A stretch of 52,925 nt of DNA from JAHFPN01 sp036559465 (GCA_036559465.1 DATBTC010000079.1:1-52925); one strand, 5' to 3'. Positions 24,505 to 33,438 are shown, numbered from the stretch's first letter. A program made the numbers and translations. The notes: a model not told the origin generated them from the letters alone.

Positions 24505-25770
24505 TTAGCGCTTCAGCGCGCGCCAGGCGATATCGCGGCGGTAGAATCCTTCGGGCCAATCGATGCGGCCGATGGCCTCGTAGGCGCGCGCGCGCGCTTC
24601 GGCCACGGTCTTGCCGCTTGCAGTGACGTTCAGCACACGCCCGCCATTGGCGAGTAGCCGTACGCCGTCGCGCTTGGTTCCGGCGTGGAACACCTTGACG
24701 CCTTCGACTTGCGCGGCGCGCTCCAGGCCCTTGATCTCGGAGCCGGTCTTGTAGTCGCCGGGATAGCCCTTGGTCGCCATCACTACCGTAAGCGCCGGCT
24801 CGTCGTGCCAGCGCGCGGTGACTTTGTTGAGCGCTCCATCGATGGTCGCGAGCATGAGCGTGAGCAGATCGTCCTTTAGGCGCGGCATCAGCACCTGGCA
24901 TTCGGGATCGCCGAAGCGGACGTTATATTCGATGAGTTTTGGCCCATCGGCGGTGATCATCAGCCCGGCATAGAGCACGCCGCGATAGGGCGTGCCGGCG
25001 CGCGCGAGCGCGCGGGCGGTGGGCTTGACGATTTCTTCGAGCGCGCGGCGCTCGATCTCGGGTGTCAGCACCGGTGCCGGCGAATAGGCGCCCATGCCGC
25101 CGGTGTTCGGACCTTTGTCGTTGTCAAAAGCGCGCTTGTGGTCCTGGGCGCCGGCAAGCATCAGCACGTTTTCGCCATCGACGAGGAAGAAGAGGCTCGC
25201 CTCTTCGCCCGCGAGAAATTCCTCGAGCACGACGGGCGTCTTGGCGTTGCCGGTCATCTGGAACGCGAGATCGATGCCGGCCAATGCCTCGGCCTCGGTC
25301 ATGGCGACCACGACACCCTTGCCGGCGTGCAGGCCGTCGGCTTTCACCACGATCGGCGCGCCGTGCTTCTTCACGTAGGTCTTGGCGGACTCCGCGTCGC
25401 GAAATTCTGCGAAGCCGGCAGTCGGAATCTTGTTCGCCGCGCAAAGCTGTTTGGTGAAGGACTTGGAGCCTTCGAGTTGCGCGGGGATCGCCTTGGGGCC
25501 GAAGGCCTTAATGCCGGCCTTCTCCAGATCGTCCACCAGCCCGGCGACGAGCGGCGCTTCGGGGCCGACCACCACGAGATCGATCTTGTTCGCCTTGCAG
25601 AAGGCCACGACCGCCGCGTGGTCGGCGATCTTGAGGTCGACGATCTCCGCTTCCTCGGCGATGCCCGGATTTCCTGGCGCCGCATAGAGCTTGGTCAGGA
25701 GCGGGCTCGCGGCGAGCTTCCAGGCGAGCGCATGCTCGCGTCCGCCGGAGCCGATCAGCAATACCTTCAT
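24505..25770 (-). CDS. purD: Phosphoribosylamine-glycine ligase
   Basis: Joins phosphoribosylamine and glycine using ATP, step two of purine synthesis. The N-terminus MKVLLIGSGGREHALAW is the PurD signature, and the ATP-grasp core (VKADGLHAGKGVVV, LEEFLAGEEAS, GDPECQVLMPRL) is complete over 421 residues. It leads a minus-strand group with the dehalogenase-type hydrolase and the APH-fold kinase, neither of which belongs to purine synthesis. It is divergent from xseA across 69 bases. Confidence 0.96.
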   Translation of the reverse strand: MKVLLIGSGGREHALAWKLAASPLLTKLYAAPGNPGIAEEAEIVDLKIADHAAVVAFCKANKIDLVVVGPEAPLVAGLVDDLEKAGIKAFGPKAIPAQLEGSKSFTKQLCAANKIPTAGFAEFRDAESAKTYVKKHGAPIVVKADGLHAGKGVVVAMTEAEALAGIDLAFQMTGNAKTPVVLEEFLAGEEASLFFLVDGENVLMLAGAQDHKRAFDNDKGPNTGGMGAYSPAPVLTPEIERRALEEIVKPTARALARAGTPYRGVLYAGLMITADGPKLIEYNVRFGDPECQVLMPRLKDDLLTLMLATIDGALNKVTARWHDEPALTVVMATKGYPGDYKTGSEIKGLERAAQVEGVKVFHAGTKRDGVRLLANGGRVLNVTASGKTVAEARARAYEAIGRIDWPEGFYRRDIAWRALKR

Positions 25771-25839
25771 CGGAAAAACTCAGTGGGCCTTCGCGCGCAC
25801 GCCGATGTAGCATAGAACGCGCGAGACCCAGGTTCTCTC

Positions 25840-27258
25840 ATGGCCGCATCCACAGAAGCACGCGTCAATCTGCCCGAGATTACGGTCTCGGAGCTTTCCG
25901 CCGCGCTCAAGCGCACGGTGGAAGAGGCGTTTCCCTATGTGCGGTTGCGCGGTGAAGTCTCGGGCTTTCGCGGCCCGCACAGCTCCGGCCACGTCTATTT
26001 CTCGCTCAAGGACGAGGGCGCCCGCATCGAGGCGGTGATCTGGAAAGGCGTGTTCGGGCGCCTGCGCTTCAAGCCCGAGGACGGGCTCGAAGTGATCGCC
26101 ACCGGCAAAATCACCACTTACCCCGGCAGTTCCAAATACCAGATCGTGATCGACGGCCTCGAGCCCGCGGGCGTTGGCGCGCTGATGGCGCTGCTCGAAG
26201 AGCGGAAGAAGAAGCTCGCAGCCGAAGGCCTATTCGACGAGGAGCGGAAGAAGCCGCTGCCCTATCTGCCGCGCGTGATCGGCGTCATCACCTCGCCAAC
26301 TGGTGCTGTGATCCGCGACATTCTGCATAGGCTCTCCGACCGTTTTCCACGCCATGTGCTGGTGTGGCCGGTGCGGGTGCAGGGCGATGCCTGTGCGCCC
26401 GAGGTCGCGGCGGCGATCGCCGGTTTCAATGCGCTGAAGCCCGGCGGACCGATCCCGCGGCCGGACGTGCTCATCGTCGCGCGCGGCGGTGGCTCGCTCG
26501 AGGATCTGTGGGGCTTCAACGAGGAAATCGTGGCGCGCGCGGCGGCTGCGAGCCAAATTCCGCTGGTCTCGGCGGTCGGCCACGAAACCGATTTCACGTT
26601 GATCGATCTGGTCGCCGACCGGCGCGCGCCGACACCGACGGCCGCCGCCGAGATGATCGTGCCGGTGCGGGCCGAACTGATCGCGGAGACCGAGGATCTC
26701 GGCGCGCGCTTGATCGGAGCAACGCTGCGCTTCATCGAGCGGCTGCGCAGCGAGGTGCGCGGACTCGCGCGCGGCATCCCGGCGCTCGATGCGCTGCTCG
26801 CCTTGCCGCGGCAGCGATTGGATTCGGTGGGCGAGCGATTGCCGAAGGCGCTGCGCGCCAATGCGCACGCCCATCGCGTGCGCTTCGCGCGCGCCTCATC
26901 GCTACATGTGCCGTTTGCCCTGCGCACAAGGGTTGAACGCGGGCGCGAGCGTATCAAGAGTCTTTTCGACCGTGGAGAACGCGCGCTCGACGCCTACCTC
27001 AAGGTACGTATTGCGCGTGTGGGCGCCGCTGCTGGCTTGCTTGGCGCGCTCGGTTATCAGGGGGTTCTCGCGCGCGGATTTGCGCTGGTACGCGACGCAG
27101 CCGGCGCGCCGGTGCGTTCGGTGCATGCGGTCGCTGCAGGCGACAGGCTTGCAGTCGAATTTGCAGACGGAACCTTGCCGGTAACGGCCGAAGGCGGCAG
27201 CACGCCGAAGCGTCGCCGCAGCGGCGCGGGCGGCGGACAGGGCAGTCTTTTCAGCTGA
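25840..27258 (+). CDS. xseA: Exodeoxyribonuclease VII large subunit
   Basis: The large subunit of a single-strand-specific exonuclease. It has an N-terminal OB-fold (about 10-110: ITVSELSAALKRTVEEAFP, VRLRGEVSGF, HVYFSLKD), the catalytic core with VARGGGSLEDLW (about 214-225) and SAVGHETDFTLIDLVADRRAPTPT (the His near 247), then a coiled-coil region and a short C-terminal barrel. Length is 472. The small subunit xseB is not in the window. Confidence 0.94.
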   Translation: MAASTEARVNLPEITVSELSAALKRTVEEAFPYVRLRGEVSGFRGPHSSGHVYFSLKDEGARIEAVIWKGVFGRLRFKPEDGLEVIATGKITTYPGSSKYQIVIDGLEPAGVGALMALLEERKKKLAAEGLFDEERKKPLPYLPRVIGVITSPTGAVIRDILHRLSDRFPRHVLVWPVRVQGDACAPEVAAAIAGFNALKPGGPIPRPDVLIVARGGGSLEDLWGFNEEIVARAAAASQIPLVSAVGHETDFTLIDLVADRRAPTPTAAAEMIVPVRAELIAETEDLGARLIGATLRFIERLRSEVRGLARGIPALDALLALPRQRLDSVGERLPKALRANAHAHRVRFARASSLHVPFALRTRVERGRERIKSLFDRGERALDAYLKVRIARVGAAAGLLGALGYQGVLARGFALVRDAAGAPVRSVHAVAAGDRLAVEFADGTLPVTAEGGSTPKRRRSGAGGGQGSLFS

Positions 27259-27335
27259 CAAAAGTTAACAGCGCGGGTTGGCAGGCCCAGTGCGCCGCAC
27301 TATGTTGCTGCAAGCCACCCTGACCGGGACGGGCA

Positions 27336-27560
27336 ATGAACCGCTACGAACGTATACCGCTCGCGGCCGGCGAGGCCGAAATTCGCTACCTCGACGGCGA
27401 TTACAGGATCGTGCGTCCGGGCAGTTACGTGCGTTGCGCGGTCACCGGCGAGCCGATCTCGCTCGACGAGCTCAAGTACTGGAGCGTCGAGTTGCAGGAG
27501 GCCTATGCCAATCCGACGGCGGTACTCGCCCGCCTGCATCCCGACCGCCGCAAGCGTTGA
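27336..27560 (+). CDS. DUF2093 family protein
   Basis: A 74-residue cytosolic protein whose function is not known. The core (about 13-55: AEIRYLDGDYRIVRPGSYV, CAVTGEPISLDELKYWSV) follows the DUF2093 pattern found widely in Hyphomicrobiales. The single Cys sits in a conserved RCAVTGEPI turn. No signal peptide or membrane segment. It follows xseA after 77 bases, and its stop shares a TGATCA palindrome with the stop of the convergent lpxK, so the two genes touch with no spacer. In related genomes it is commonly seen beside lpxK, which hints at, but does not prove, an envelope or DNA-repair connection. Confidence 0.8.
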   Translation: MNRYERIPLAAGEAEIRYLDGDYRIVRPGSYVRCAVTGEPISLDELKYWSVELQEAYANPTAVLARLHPDRRKR

Positions 27561-28574
27561 TCAGCGCGCTTTCGCGAGCGCGTCCTCGAGGCGCTTTCTG
27601 ATTACAGCTGGCTCCATGAACTCGAGCGTTACCGGGAGCGCTTGCGTCGCTGCCGCAAGTTCGGCGAGCGCCGGATCGCCCCGCATCCGCACGAGATCCT
27701 TCTCGGTGGTGACGAGCTGAAGGTCACGCGCGCGCGCGTGAGACAAAAGCGCTTCCGCGTCGGCTGGTGAAAAGAGGTGATGGTCAGGAAAGCCGCGCCG
27801 TTCCACGATTTCGGCCCCGGTCGCCACAAGCGTCGCAAAGAATTTCTCCGGACGGCCGATGCCGGCGAATGCCAGGACGCGCTTTTTGGCGAGCGCGTTC
27901 GCGGCGGCGGTATCCGGCATCAGGCGCGCCCTGAATACCGGGATCGCCCGCGCGGTCGCGGCTTCGGCGACCTCGCGGGCGGCGCCGCCTAGCCCGGTCA
28001 AGATGAGCCCTTGGGCGCGGGCGACTTGGGCTTGGAGTGGCGCGCGCAAGGGACCGGCAGGAAATACGCGGCCGTTTCCAACGCCGGTTTCGGCGTCGAT
28101 CACCAGGAACGAGAAATCCTTCTCGAGCGAGGGATTTTGAAAACCGTCGTCGAGCACGATCACGCTTGCGCCTGACTCGGCCGCGAGCTTCGCGCCGGCG
28201 ACGCGGTCGGCGGCAACGATCGTCTGGGCGTGAGCGGCCAGCAGCAGCGGCTCGTCGCCGATTTCCGAAGCGTCCATGCCCGGAACGACGAAGGCGGGTC
28301 CTTGCGCCCGCCCGCCATAACCCCTGCTGAGGATGAAGGGCTTTTCGCCCGCGGCGCTCAGCATCTTTGCGAGCGCGATCACTGCCGGAGTCTTACCGCC
28401 GCCGCCGACAGTGGGATCGCCGACACAGAGGACAGGAACTTTTGCGCGCTCACCATGCCGCGCGAGCCGCATCGCGGCAATCGCGCCATAGAGCGCTCCC
28501 GCCGGCGCCAACAACAGCGACGCAAGTCCCGGCTTCCTCCACCAAAAGGCAGGCGCTCGGAGCATCGTCACCAC
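27561..28574 (-). CDS. lpxK: Tetraacyldisaccharide 4'-kinase
   Basis: Phosphorylates the 4' position of the lipid A disaccharide at the inner membrane. The N-terminal hydrophobic segment (about 16-36) anchors it, and the P-loop is VGDPTVGGGGKTPAV (about 51-65), as in LpxK enzymes. Other marks are ILSRGYGG, VGDEPLLLA-like GDEPLLLA, and VIVLDDGFQNPSL. Length is 337 residues. It is the last gene of the envelope operon cysQ-DUF4170-acyltransferase-waaA-lpxK, 6 bases after waaA. Confidence 0.94.
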   Translation of the reverse strand: MVTMLRAPAFWWRKPGLASLLLAPAGALYGAIAAMRLARHGERAKVPVLCVGDPTVGGGGKTPAVIALAKMLSAAGEKPFILSRGYGGRAQGPAFVVPGMDASEIGDEPLLLAAHAQTIVAADRVAGAKLAAESGASVIVLDDGFQNPSLEKDFSFLVIDAETGVGNGRVFPAGPLRAPLQAQVARAQGLILTGLGGAAREVAEAATARAIPVFRARLMPDTAAANALAKKRVLAFAGIGRPEKFFATLVATGAEIVERRGFPDHHLFSPADAEALLSHARARDLQLVTTEKDLVRMRGDPALAELAAATQALPVTLEFMEPAVIRKRLEDALAKAR

Positions 28575-28580
28575 TATCCT

Positions 28581-29876
28581 TCAGTTCTGCAGCTTGAGCC
28601 CGATCAGATAGGGCTCGATCGAAGCATAGGTACGATCAAGTGCGCCGCCCAGATTTTCAACGGTCGCACGCGCCGCGACCGCCATCTTGCGCGAAAGGGC
28701 CTGGTCTTCGAGCAGAAGCGAGATGCTGCGTGCGAGCGAATCGGCGTCGCGCACCAACGCGGCGCCGCGCGCACGGCTCAACTGATCGTAGATTTCCACG
28801 AAATTGGCCACATGCGGCCCATAGAGAATGGCGCTGTCGAGCTTGGCTGGTTCGATCGGATTCTGTCCGCCGTGCGGCACCAGCGAGCCACCCATGAATA
28901 CGATGGGTGCAAGGCGGTAGAAAATTCCGAGCTCGCCGATGGTGTCGGCCACGTAGATATCGCTGCCGCGGTCGGGCAGGTGACCGCGCGAACGCATGAC
29001 CGGGGCAAGGCCCGCGTCTTGTGCGAGATCGACTATCTCCGGTCCGCGCTCCGGATGACGCGGCGCGATGATGGTGAGCAAGCCGGGCACCCGGCGCTTG
29101 ATCTGCTGGTGCGCCATCAGCACTGCCTTTTCCTCGCCGGCATGAGTGCTGGCGGCGAGCAGGACCACACGCTCTCCGATCGCGCGCATCAGCGCGGAAA
29201 GCGCCGTCGCATCGGCCGGCGGCGGGGGCACGTCGAACTTGAGGTTGCCGGTAATGTTTACGCGCGGCGCGCCCAGCTCGGTGAGGCGCCGCGCATCCTC
29301 GGCCCCCTGTGCGAGACAAAGGTCGATGTGTGAAAGCAGATTTCCCATAGCACCGCGTGCGAGCCGCCAGCGATCGAACGAGCGCTGCGAAAGGCGCGCA
29401 TTGACCAGCACCAGCGGCGTGCCGCGCCGGGTCGTCTCGATCACGAGATTGGGCCACAGCTCCGATTCGGCGAGCAGCGCGAGGCTCGGGCGCCAGTGGT
29501 CGAGGAACCGGCCGATGAAGGCCGGCACATCGAGCGGAATGAACTGGTGCAAGGTGCCGTTCGACGGTCGCCGCTCCACGAGTTGCGCGGCGGTCACCGT
29601 GCCCGAGGTCAGCAGCATTGGGAAGCCGAGCGGCCGCATTCGCTCGACCAGCGGCAGCAGCGAAAGCACCTCGCCGACGCTGGCGCCATGAGCCCAGATG
29701 AGCGGACCGGCGGGGCGTTCGAGCGTCGCGATGCCGCGCCGCTCGGAGATCCGTTCGGGGTCCTCTTTCCCGCGCCGCAGCCGCGACGCCAGTAGCGCGC
29801 CCGCGAAAGGTGCGAATAGCCGCGTTGCGCGCTGATAGACGTGGAGCGAGAGCGGCAGCCGGTCCCTAGGCGCCAT
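28581..29876 (-). CDS. waaA: 3-deoxy-D-manno-octulosonic acid transferase
   Basis: Transfers Kdo from CMP-Kdo to the lipid A precursor on the inner membrane. A single N-terminal membrane helix (about 18-34) precedes a GT-B fold: WAHGASVGEVLSLLPL (61-76, whose Glu69 matches the catalytic acid position of studied WaaA proteins), AESELWPNLV, NARLSQRSF and HGGQNPIEPAKL. Length is 431. The 3' end is joined to lpxK (6-base gap) and its start overlaps the acyltransferase stop by 11 bases. Whether it adds one or two Kdo residues cannot be read from sequence. Confidence 0.93.
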   Translation of the reverse strand: MAPRDRLPLSLHVYQRATRLFAPFAGALLASRLRRGKEDPERISERRGIATLERPAGPLIWAHGASVGEVLSLLPLVERMRPLGFPMLLTSGTVTAAQLVERRPSNGTLHQFIPLDVPAFIGRFLDHWRPSLALLAESELWPNLVIETTRRGTPLVLVNARLSQRSFDRWRLARGAMGNLLSHIDLCLAQGAEDARRLTELGAPRVNITGNLKFDVPPPPADATALSALMRAIGERVVLLAASTHAGEEKAVLMAHQQIKRRVPGLLTIIAPRHPERGPEIVDLAQDAGLAPVMRSRGHLPDRGSDIYVADTIGELGIFYRLAPIVFMGGSLVPHGGQNPIEPAKLDSAILYGPHVANFVEIYDQLSRARGAALVRDADSLARSISLLLEDQALSRKMAVAARATVENLGGALDRTYASIEPYLIGLKLQN

Positions 29877-30588
29877 CGCGGGCCTCCTGTGGCCGATGTC
29901 CGGCGAGCGCCTCGGCTTTCGCGGAAATCTCGTTCAACCGCTCCTGCAAGAGGGCACGGGCGGATTCGCACACGGCGTCGCTGGCGTCGCGTGCCACGCG
30001 CACCGGCTCGCTGAAGACGACCGCGATCCGCCCGAACGGGAGATAAATGCCGGCGCGGTCCCAGCTCTTGGTCGCGATGCGGCGGCTTGAGGAAATCGCT
30101 AGCGGATAGATCGGCCGGCCGGAGTGGCGCGCGATCGCGATGATGCCGTCGCCGGCGATGCGCGCGATCTTTGGCACGTCGGCGGTGACGCCGAGGATAT
30201 AGCCCTGCTCAAGTGCTTCGAGCATCTTGAAAGTCGCGCCGACCGCGCCCTTGCGGTGGAAGTCGCCGCCGTGATCGCCCGATCCACGGATGGTGCCGGC
30301 GCCGAGCGCCTCGACAGCGATCGCGTTCATCTCGGCGTCTCCGTGGCGCGACAGCAGGGCCTTGGCGCGCCAGTGCTTGGGGATCAGGAACGAGGTGAGG
30401 AAGTGCTGTCCGTGCCAGAAGGTGAAGATCGCGGGAACATCGGGCTCCAAGATCTCGTAGATATTCCCGGGGATGATGATCACCCGGTTGGTCGTCCAAA
30501 TCAATTTCAGATAGTTCGCGAGCAGATTGCCGGCCAAACGCCGGAAGCCGGGCGACTTGCGGAATTTGCGCCAGATACGCACGGACAT
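29866..30588 (-). CDS. Lysophospholipid acyltransferase-family protein (DUF374)
   Basis: A 240-residue membrane-associated protein of the DUF374/LPLAT group. The segment AIFTFWHGQHFLTSF (about 53-67) carries the usual WHG box of the family, SRHGDAEM and RGSGDHGG follow, and VTADVPK replaces the more common TPDGPRGP motif. It lies between DUF4170 and waaA with an 11-base overlap into waaA, so a role in acylating lipid A or a phospholipid during outer-membrane assembly is likely but not proven. The ATG at 30588 gives the family N-terminus; the longer reading to 30717 would overlap DUF4170 and adds Cys/Pro-rich shadow sequence. Confidence 0.8.
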   Translation of the reverse strand: MSVRIWRKFRKSPGFRRLAGNLLANYLKLIWTTNRVIIIPGNIYEILEPDVPAIFTFWHGQHFLTSFLIPKHWRAKALLSRHGDAEMNAIAVEALGAGTIRGSGDHGGDFHRKGAVGATFKMLEALEQGYILGVTADVPKIARIAGDGIIAIARHSGRPIYPLAISSSRRIATKSWDRAGIYLPFGRIAVVFSEPVRVARDASDAVCESARALLQERLNEISAKAEALAGHRPQEARDGA

Positions 30589-30598
30589 CGCTCGGAAC

Positions 30599-30871
30599 TC
30601 AGCCCTGCCGACTACGGATGTCGGTATCGGGATCCAGAAGCCGGTGCAGGTGGACGATGAAGTAGCGCAGCATCGCGTTGTCCACGGTCTGTTGGGCCTT
30701 GGCCTTCCAGGCGGCATAAGCGGAAGCGTAGTTCGGATAGACCCCTACGATATCGAGCTTATCGAGGTCGCGGAACTCAAGATCGTCGAGCGAGCGCAAC
30801 TCGCCGCCGAACACGAGGTGCAGGAGCTGTTTCGCCGGAGGCTTACTCGTTTTCTCGGACATTTTACTCAC
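30599..30871 (-). CDS. DUF4170 family protein
   Basis: A 90-residue soluble protein of unknown function matching the DUF4170 pattern: HLVFGGELRSLDDLEFRDLDKLDIVGVYPNY-like core (about 16-45) followed by AYAAWKAKAQQTVDNAMLRYFIVHLHRL. No cysteines, no signal peptide. It lies inside the envelope operon, overlapping the cysQ stop by 8 bases if the first ATG is used; an ATG three codons later (30862) avoids the overlap. The fixed position between a phosphatase and a lipid acyltransferase suggests an accessory role in lipid A or phospholipid handling (inference). Confidence 0.8.
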   Translation of the reverse strand: MSKMSEKTSKPPAKQLLHLVFGGELRSLDDLEFRDLDKLDIVGVYPNYASAYAAWKAKAQQTVDNAMLRYFIVHLHRLLDPDTDIRSRQG

Positions 30872-31739
30872 GAGGCGGCGCTCCCTTGGCTGTCTCGTGC
30901 GCGTATCCTCGCATTTTGTCCGGCTTGTTCAAAGACTCGGCGAGCGCGCGGAGCAATGCCGGATGCAACGCAAGCCCGGCGGCGGCGAGTGCGCCGTGCA
31001 ACGCCTCAGGTCGGTTATATTGCGGGACCCCGCCGTCGAATTCGGTGAGCAATCCGCCGGCCTCCCGCAGCACGAGATCGGCCGCGGCGATATCCCAATC
31101 ATGCGCGTGAGCGGCGGCGAGCGCGGCGTCGGCTTCGCCGCTTGCGACCCGGACCAAACGAAGCGCCAGCGAGTGGATGCGCGGCAGTTTCTCTACCTTG
31201 TGCTGGCGCGCAAGCCGCTCGACGATCGAGCGCGATCCGGCGATGCGGGCGCCGTCGAGTGAATTTCTGGTCTGTACGGTGATCCGCGCATTGTTCTTCG
31301 TGGCGCCGCCGCCAATGGTAGCCAGGAACAATTCCTCGGTTACCGGCGCGAAGATCGCGGCGGCGATCGGACTGCCGCGCTCCACCAGGGCGGCTACGAT
31401 CGTCCAATCGGGTAGCCCGGCAATGAAAGAGCGGGTGCCGTCGATCGGATCCACGACCCAGAGCCGTGACCGACCGAGCCGGTCCGGCGCGTCGGCGGTC
31501 TCCTCGGAGAGCCAGCCGGCTTCGGGTGCGAGCGGGCGAAGGCGCTCGGCGAGCCGCGCATCGACCGCGAGGTCGGCTTCGCTTACAGGCGAGTCGTTCT
31601 CTTTGGTCCAGGTACGAACCCCCTCACGGAACATCTTCAACGCGAGGGCGCCGGATTCAACGACCGCGTCGGCGAGGCCTCGCATGAGCTCTGCCGGCAC
31701 GGGCGCGGCCGGCGGCAATACTTCGTTCACGCTTCGCAT
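30864..31739 (-). CDS. cysQ: Inositol monophosphatase-superfamily phosphatase, CysQ type
   Basis: A metal-dependent 3'(2'),5'-bisphosphate nucleotidase or related sugar phosphatase, 291 residues. Metal ligands are all present: Glu79/Glu80 (WLSEETAD), Asp97 and Asp100 in DPIDGT, and Asp216 in HDWDIAAADL. CysQ removes the toxic by-product PAP in sulfate assimilation; an inositol or other monophosphatase is possible because the superfamily shares these motifs. The gene opens the envelope operon that ends with lpxK. The start at 31739 (MRSVNEV) is preferred over an upstream ATG that adds 12 basic residues. Confidence 0.78.
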   Translation of the reverse strand: MRSVNEVLPPAAPVPAELMRGLADAVVESGALALKMFREGVRTWTKENDSPVSEADLAVDARLAERLRPLAPEAGWLSEETADAPDRLGRSRLWVVDPIDGTRSFIAGLPDWTIVAALVERGSPIAAAIFAPVTEELFLATIGGGATKNNARITVQTRNSLDGARIAGSRSIVERLARQHKVEKLPRIHSLALRLVRVASGEADAALAAAHAHDWDIAAADLVLREAGGLLTEFDGGVPQYNRPEALHGALAAAGLALHPALLRALAESLNKPDKMRGYAHETAKGAPPRE

Positions 31740-31949
31740 GACGCAGGCTCTAGGCTTTCGTTTGGAGGGCTGCAAGCGCGCGGCGGCAAGAATTCAGCAA
31801 GCATGAGTGGAGAAGAGCGGCGAAAAAGCTCGCGACTACAGACGATTAACCAGCTCGCTTAAGTCGATCCTCGGAAGCGTCGTGGCAAGGTCGCATTCCA
31901 AGACCGGGCGTTTAAGTCCGGCGGGGAGTGCGAATTGAGGCGTCAAACA

Positions 31950-32510
31950 ATGACGGGCGGCATTACGCCCGCCGGGTCGAGTCGCGCCATGCGGCTCGAC
32001 CCCCTTCTCCTTCCGATGCGCGTCGCCGCGGTTGACCCGACGGCGGACGGCAACACCCGCATTGCCGAAATCGATCGCGAGCGTGTGGTCGTGATGCGTA
32101 GCGTGCGCGGCGTGCGGATGCGGCTCAATCTGCCGGTTGACCACTTTCTCGGCGTTTCCGTGCGCACCTTTCCGGGCAATGCTGCGGCCGACGGCCGCAT
32201 GGCGTTGGTGCTCGAGCATCGCGACGCGGCGCTCTGCGTCCCGCTTCAATACGCGGCGGAGACGGAAGACATCGACGCCGACTTGAGGCTCTGGGCACAC
32301 ACGCTCGGCCGGCCGCTTTTGACCAGCGCGCCGCAAGCAATTCCGGCGACACCCGTATCGATCACCATTAGCACCAGCGCACCGCGCCGGCGCCGGCGTA
32401 CGGCACTGAAGAAGCGCCGGCCGACGATTCACCTGCGCCGCATGTGGGGCAGGGTACGGATCGCACACGCCGTGCATAGGAACGAGCGCGAGATCATCGC
32501 GCCGGAATAA
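31950..32510 (+). CDS. DUF6101 family protein
   Basis: A 186-residue protein of unknown function. The opening (TPAGSSRAMRLDPLLLPMRV) and the middle (RERVVVMRSVRGVRMRLNLPVDHFLGVSVR) follow the DUF6101 family seen in Bradyrhizobium relatives. The last third is very basic (PRRRRRTALKKRRP) and ends EREIIAPE. No signal or membrane segment, so it may bind nucleic acid or an acidic partner. The ATG at 31950 has GAGG nine bases upstream; a TTG five codons earlier (31935) has its own GGAG site and is also possible. Its 3' end overlaps the ubiA end by 17 bases, tail to tail. Confidence 0.65.
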   Translation: MTGGITPAGSSRAMRLDPLLLPMRVAAVDPTADGNTRIAEIDRERVVVMRSVRGVRMRLNLPVDHFLGVSVRTFPGNAAADGRMALVLEHRDAALCVPLQYAAETEDIDADLRLWAHTLGRPLLTSAPQAIPATPVSITISTSAPRRRRRTALKKRRPTIHLRRMWGRVRIAHAVHRNEREIIAPE

Positions 32511-33438
32511 GCACCGCGTCGAGCACGAGTCCGGCGAACAGAATCAGTCCGGTATCGCGGTTCGAACGAAAAAGCTTCAAACACAGATCCGGGTCGTCGA
32601 TATTGAGCCGTCGCACCTGCCAGGCGAGATGGGTGGCGAAGGCCAAGAGCCCAAGCGCAAAGATCCAGCGCGCGCCGGCGAGCAGGCCGGCAATTCCGAT
32701 CAACACGACTGCTCCCGTGAAGAACAAAACGAGCGCGGGCTTCGTTCTCGCACCAAACAGCCGCGCGGTTGAGCGCACGCCGATGACGGCGTCGTCGTCG
32801 CGGTCCTGGTGGGCATAGATCGTGTCGTAGCCGATCACCCATAGAATCGCCCCGGCATAGAGCACGAGCGCTGGCGGATCGAGCGTTCCGAAGACGGCGG
32901 CCCAGCCCATCAGCGCGCCCCAGGAAAAGGCGAGCCCCAGCACCGACTGCGGCCAGTTGGTGACGCGCTTGGCGAGCGGGTAGACCGCCACGATCGCGAG
33001 CGAGGCGATACCGGCAGCAACCGTGAAGCGGTTCATTTGCAGAAGCACCGCGAAGCCGATCAGTGAGAGCATCGCGAGAAACGCGAATGCGGCGGTGACC
33101 GATACTTGTCCCGAAGGGATCGGGCGCGAGCGAGTGCGTTCGACCTTGGCGTCGAGGTTGCGATCGAGAATGTCGTTCCACGTGCAGCCGGCGCCACGCA
33201 TGGCAATGGCGCCTATCGCAAATAAAGCAAGCAAACGAAGATCGGGTATGCGGTCGCCGTTCGCGATTGCCGCGAGCGTTATCGACCACCAGCCGGGCAG
33301 GAGTAGGAGCCAGGTGCCGATCGGCCGGTCGGCGCGCGCGAGACGCAGATAGGGCCGCATCCAGGATGGAGCGATGCGATCGACCCAATTGCCGGTCGCG
33401 TCGGCGACCGGGGCCACCGGCCGGCCGTTGGGGCTCAT
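32494..33438 (-). CDS. ubiA: 4-hydroxybenzoate polyprenyltransferase
   Basis: Attaches the polyprenyl tail to 4-hydroxybenzoate in ubiquinone synthesis. It is an integral membrane protein of 314 residues with about eight helices and both aspartate motifs of the UbiA family: NDILDRNLD (88-96) and YDTIYAHQDRDDD (204-216). The start at 33438 overlaps the stop of the upstream secreted four-Cys protein as ATGA, which fixes it and implies translational coupling. Ubiquinone is the electron carrier feeding the bc1/oxidase branch to which the cox operon belongs. Confidence 0.94.
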   Translation of the reverse strand: MSPNGRPVAPVADATGNWVDRIAPSWMRPYLRLARADRPIGTWLLLLPGWWSITLAAIANGDRIPDLRLLALFAIGAIAMRGAGCTWNDILDRNLDAKVERTRSRPIPSGQVSVTAAFAFLAMLSLIGFAVLLQMNRFTVAAGIASLAIVAVYPLAKRVTNWPQSVLGLAFSWGALMGWAAVFGTLDPPALVLYAGAILWVIGYDTIYAHQDRDDDAVIGVRSTARLFGARTKPALVLFFTGAVVLIGIAGLLAGARWIFALGLLAFATHLAWQVRRLNIDDPDLCLKLFRSNRDTGLILFAGLVLDAVLIPAR

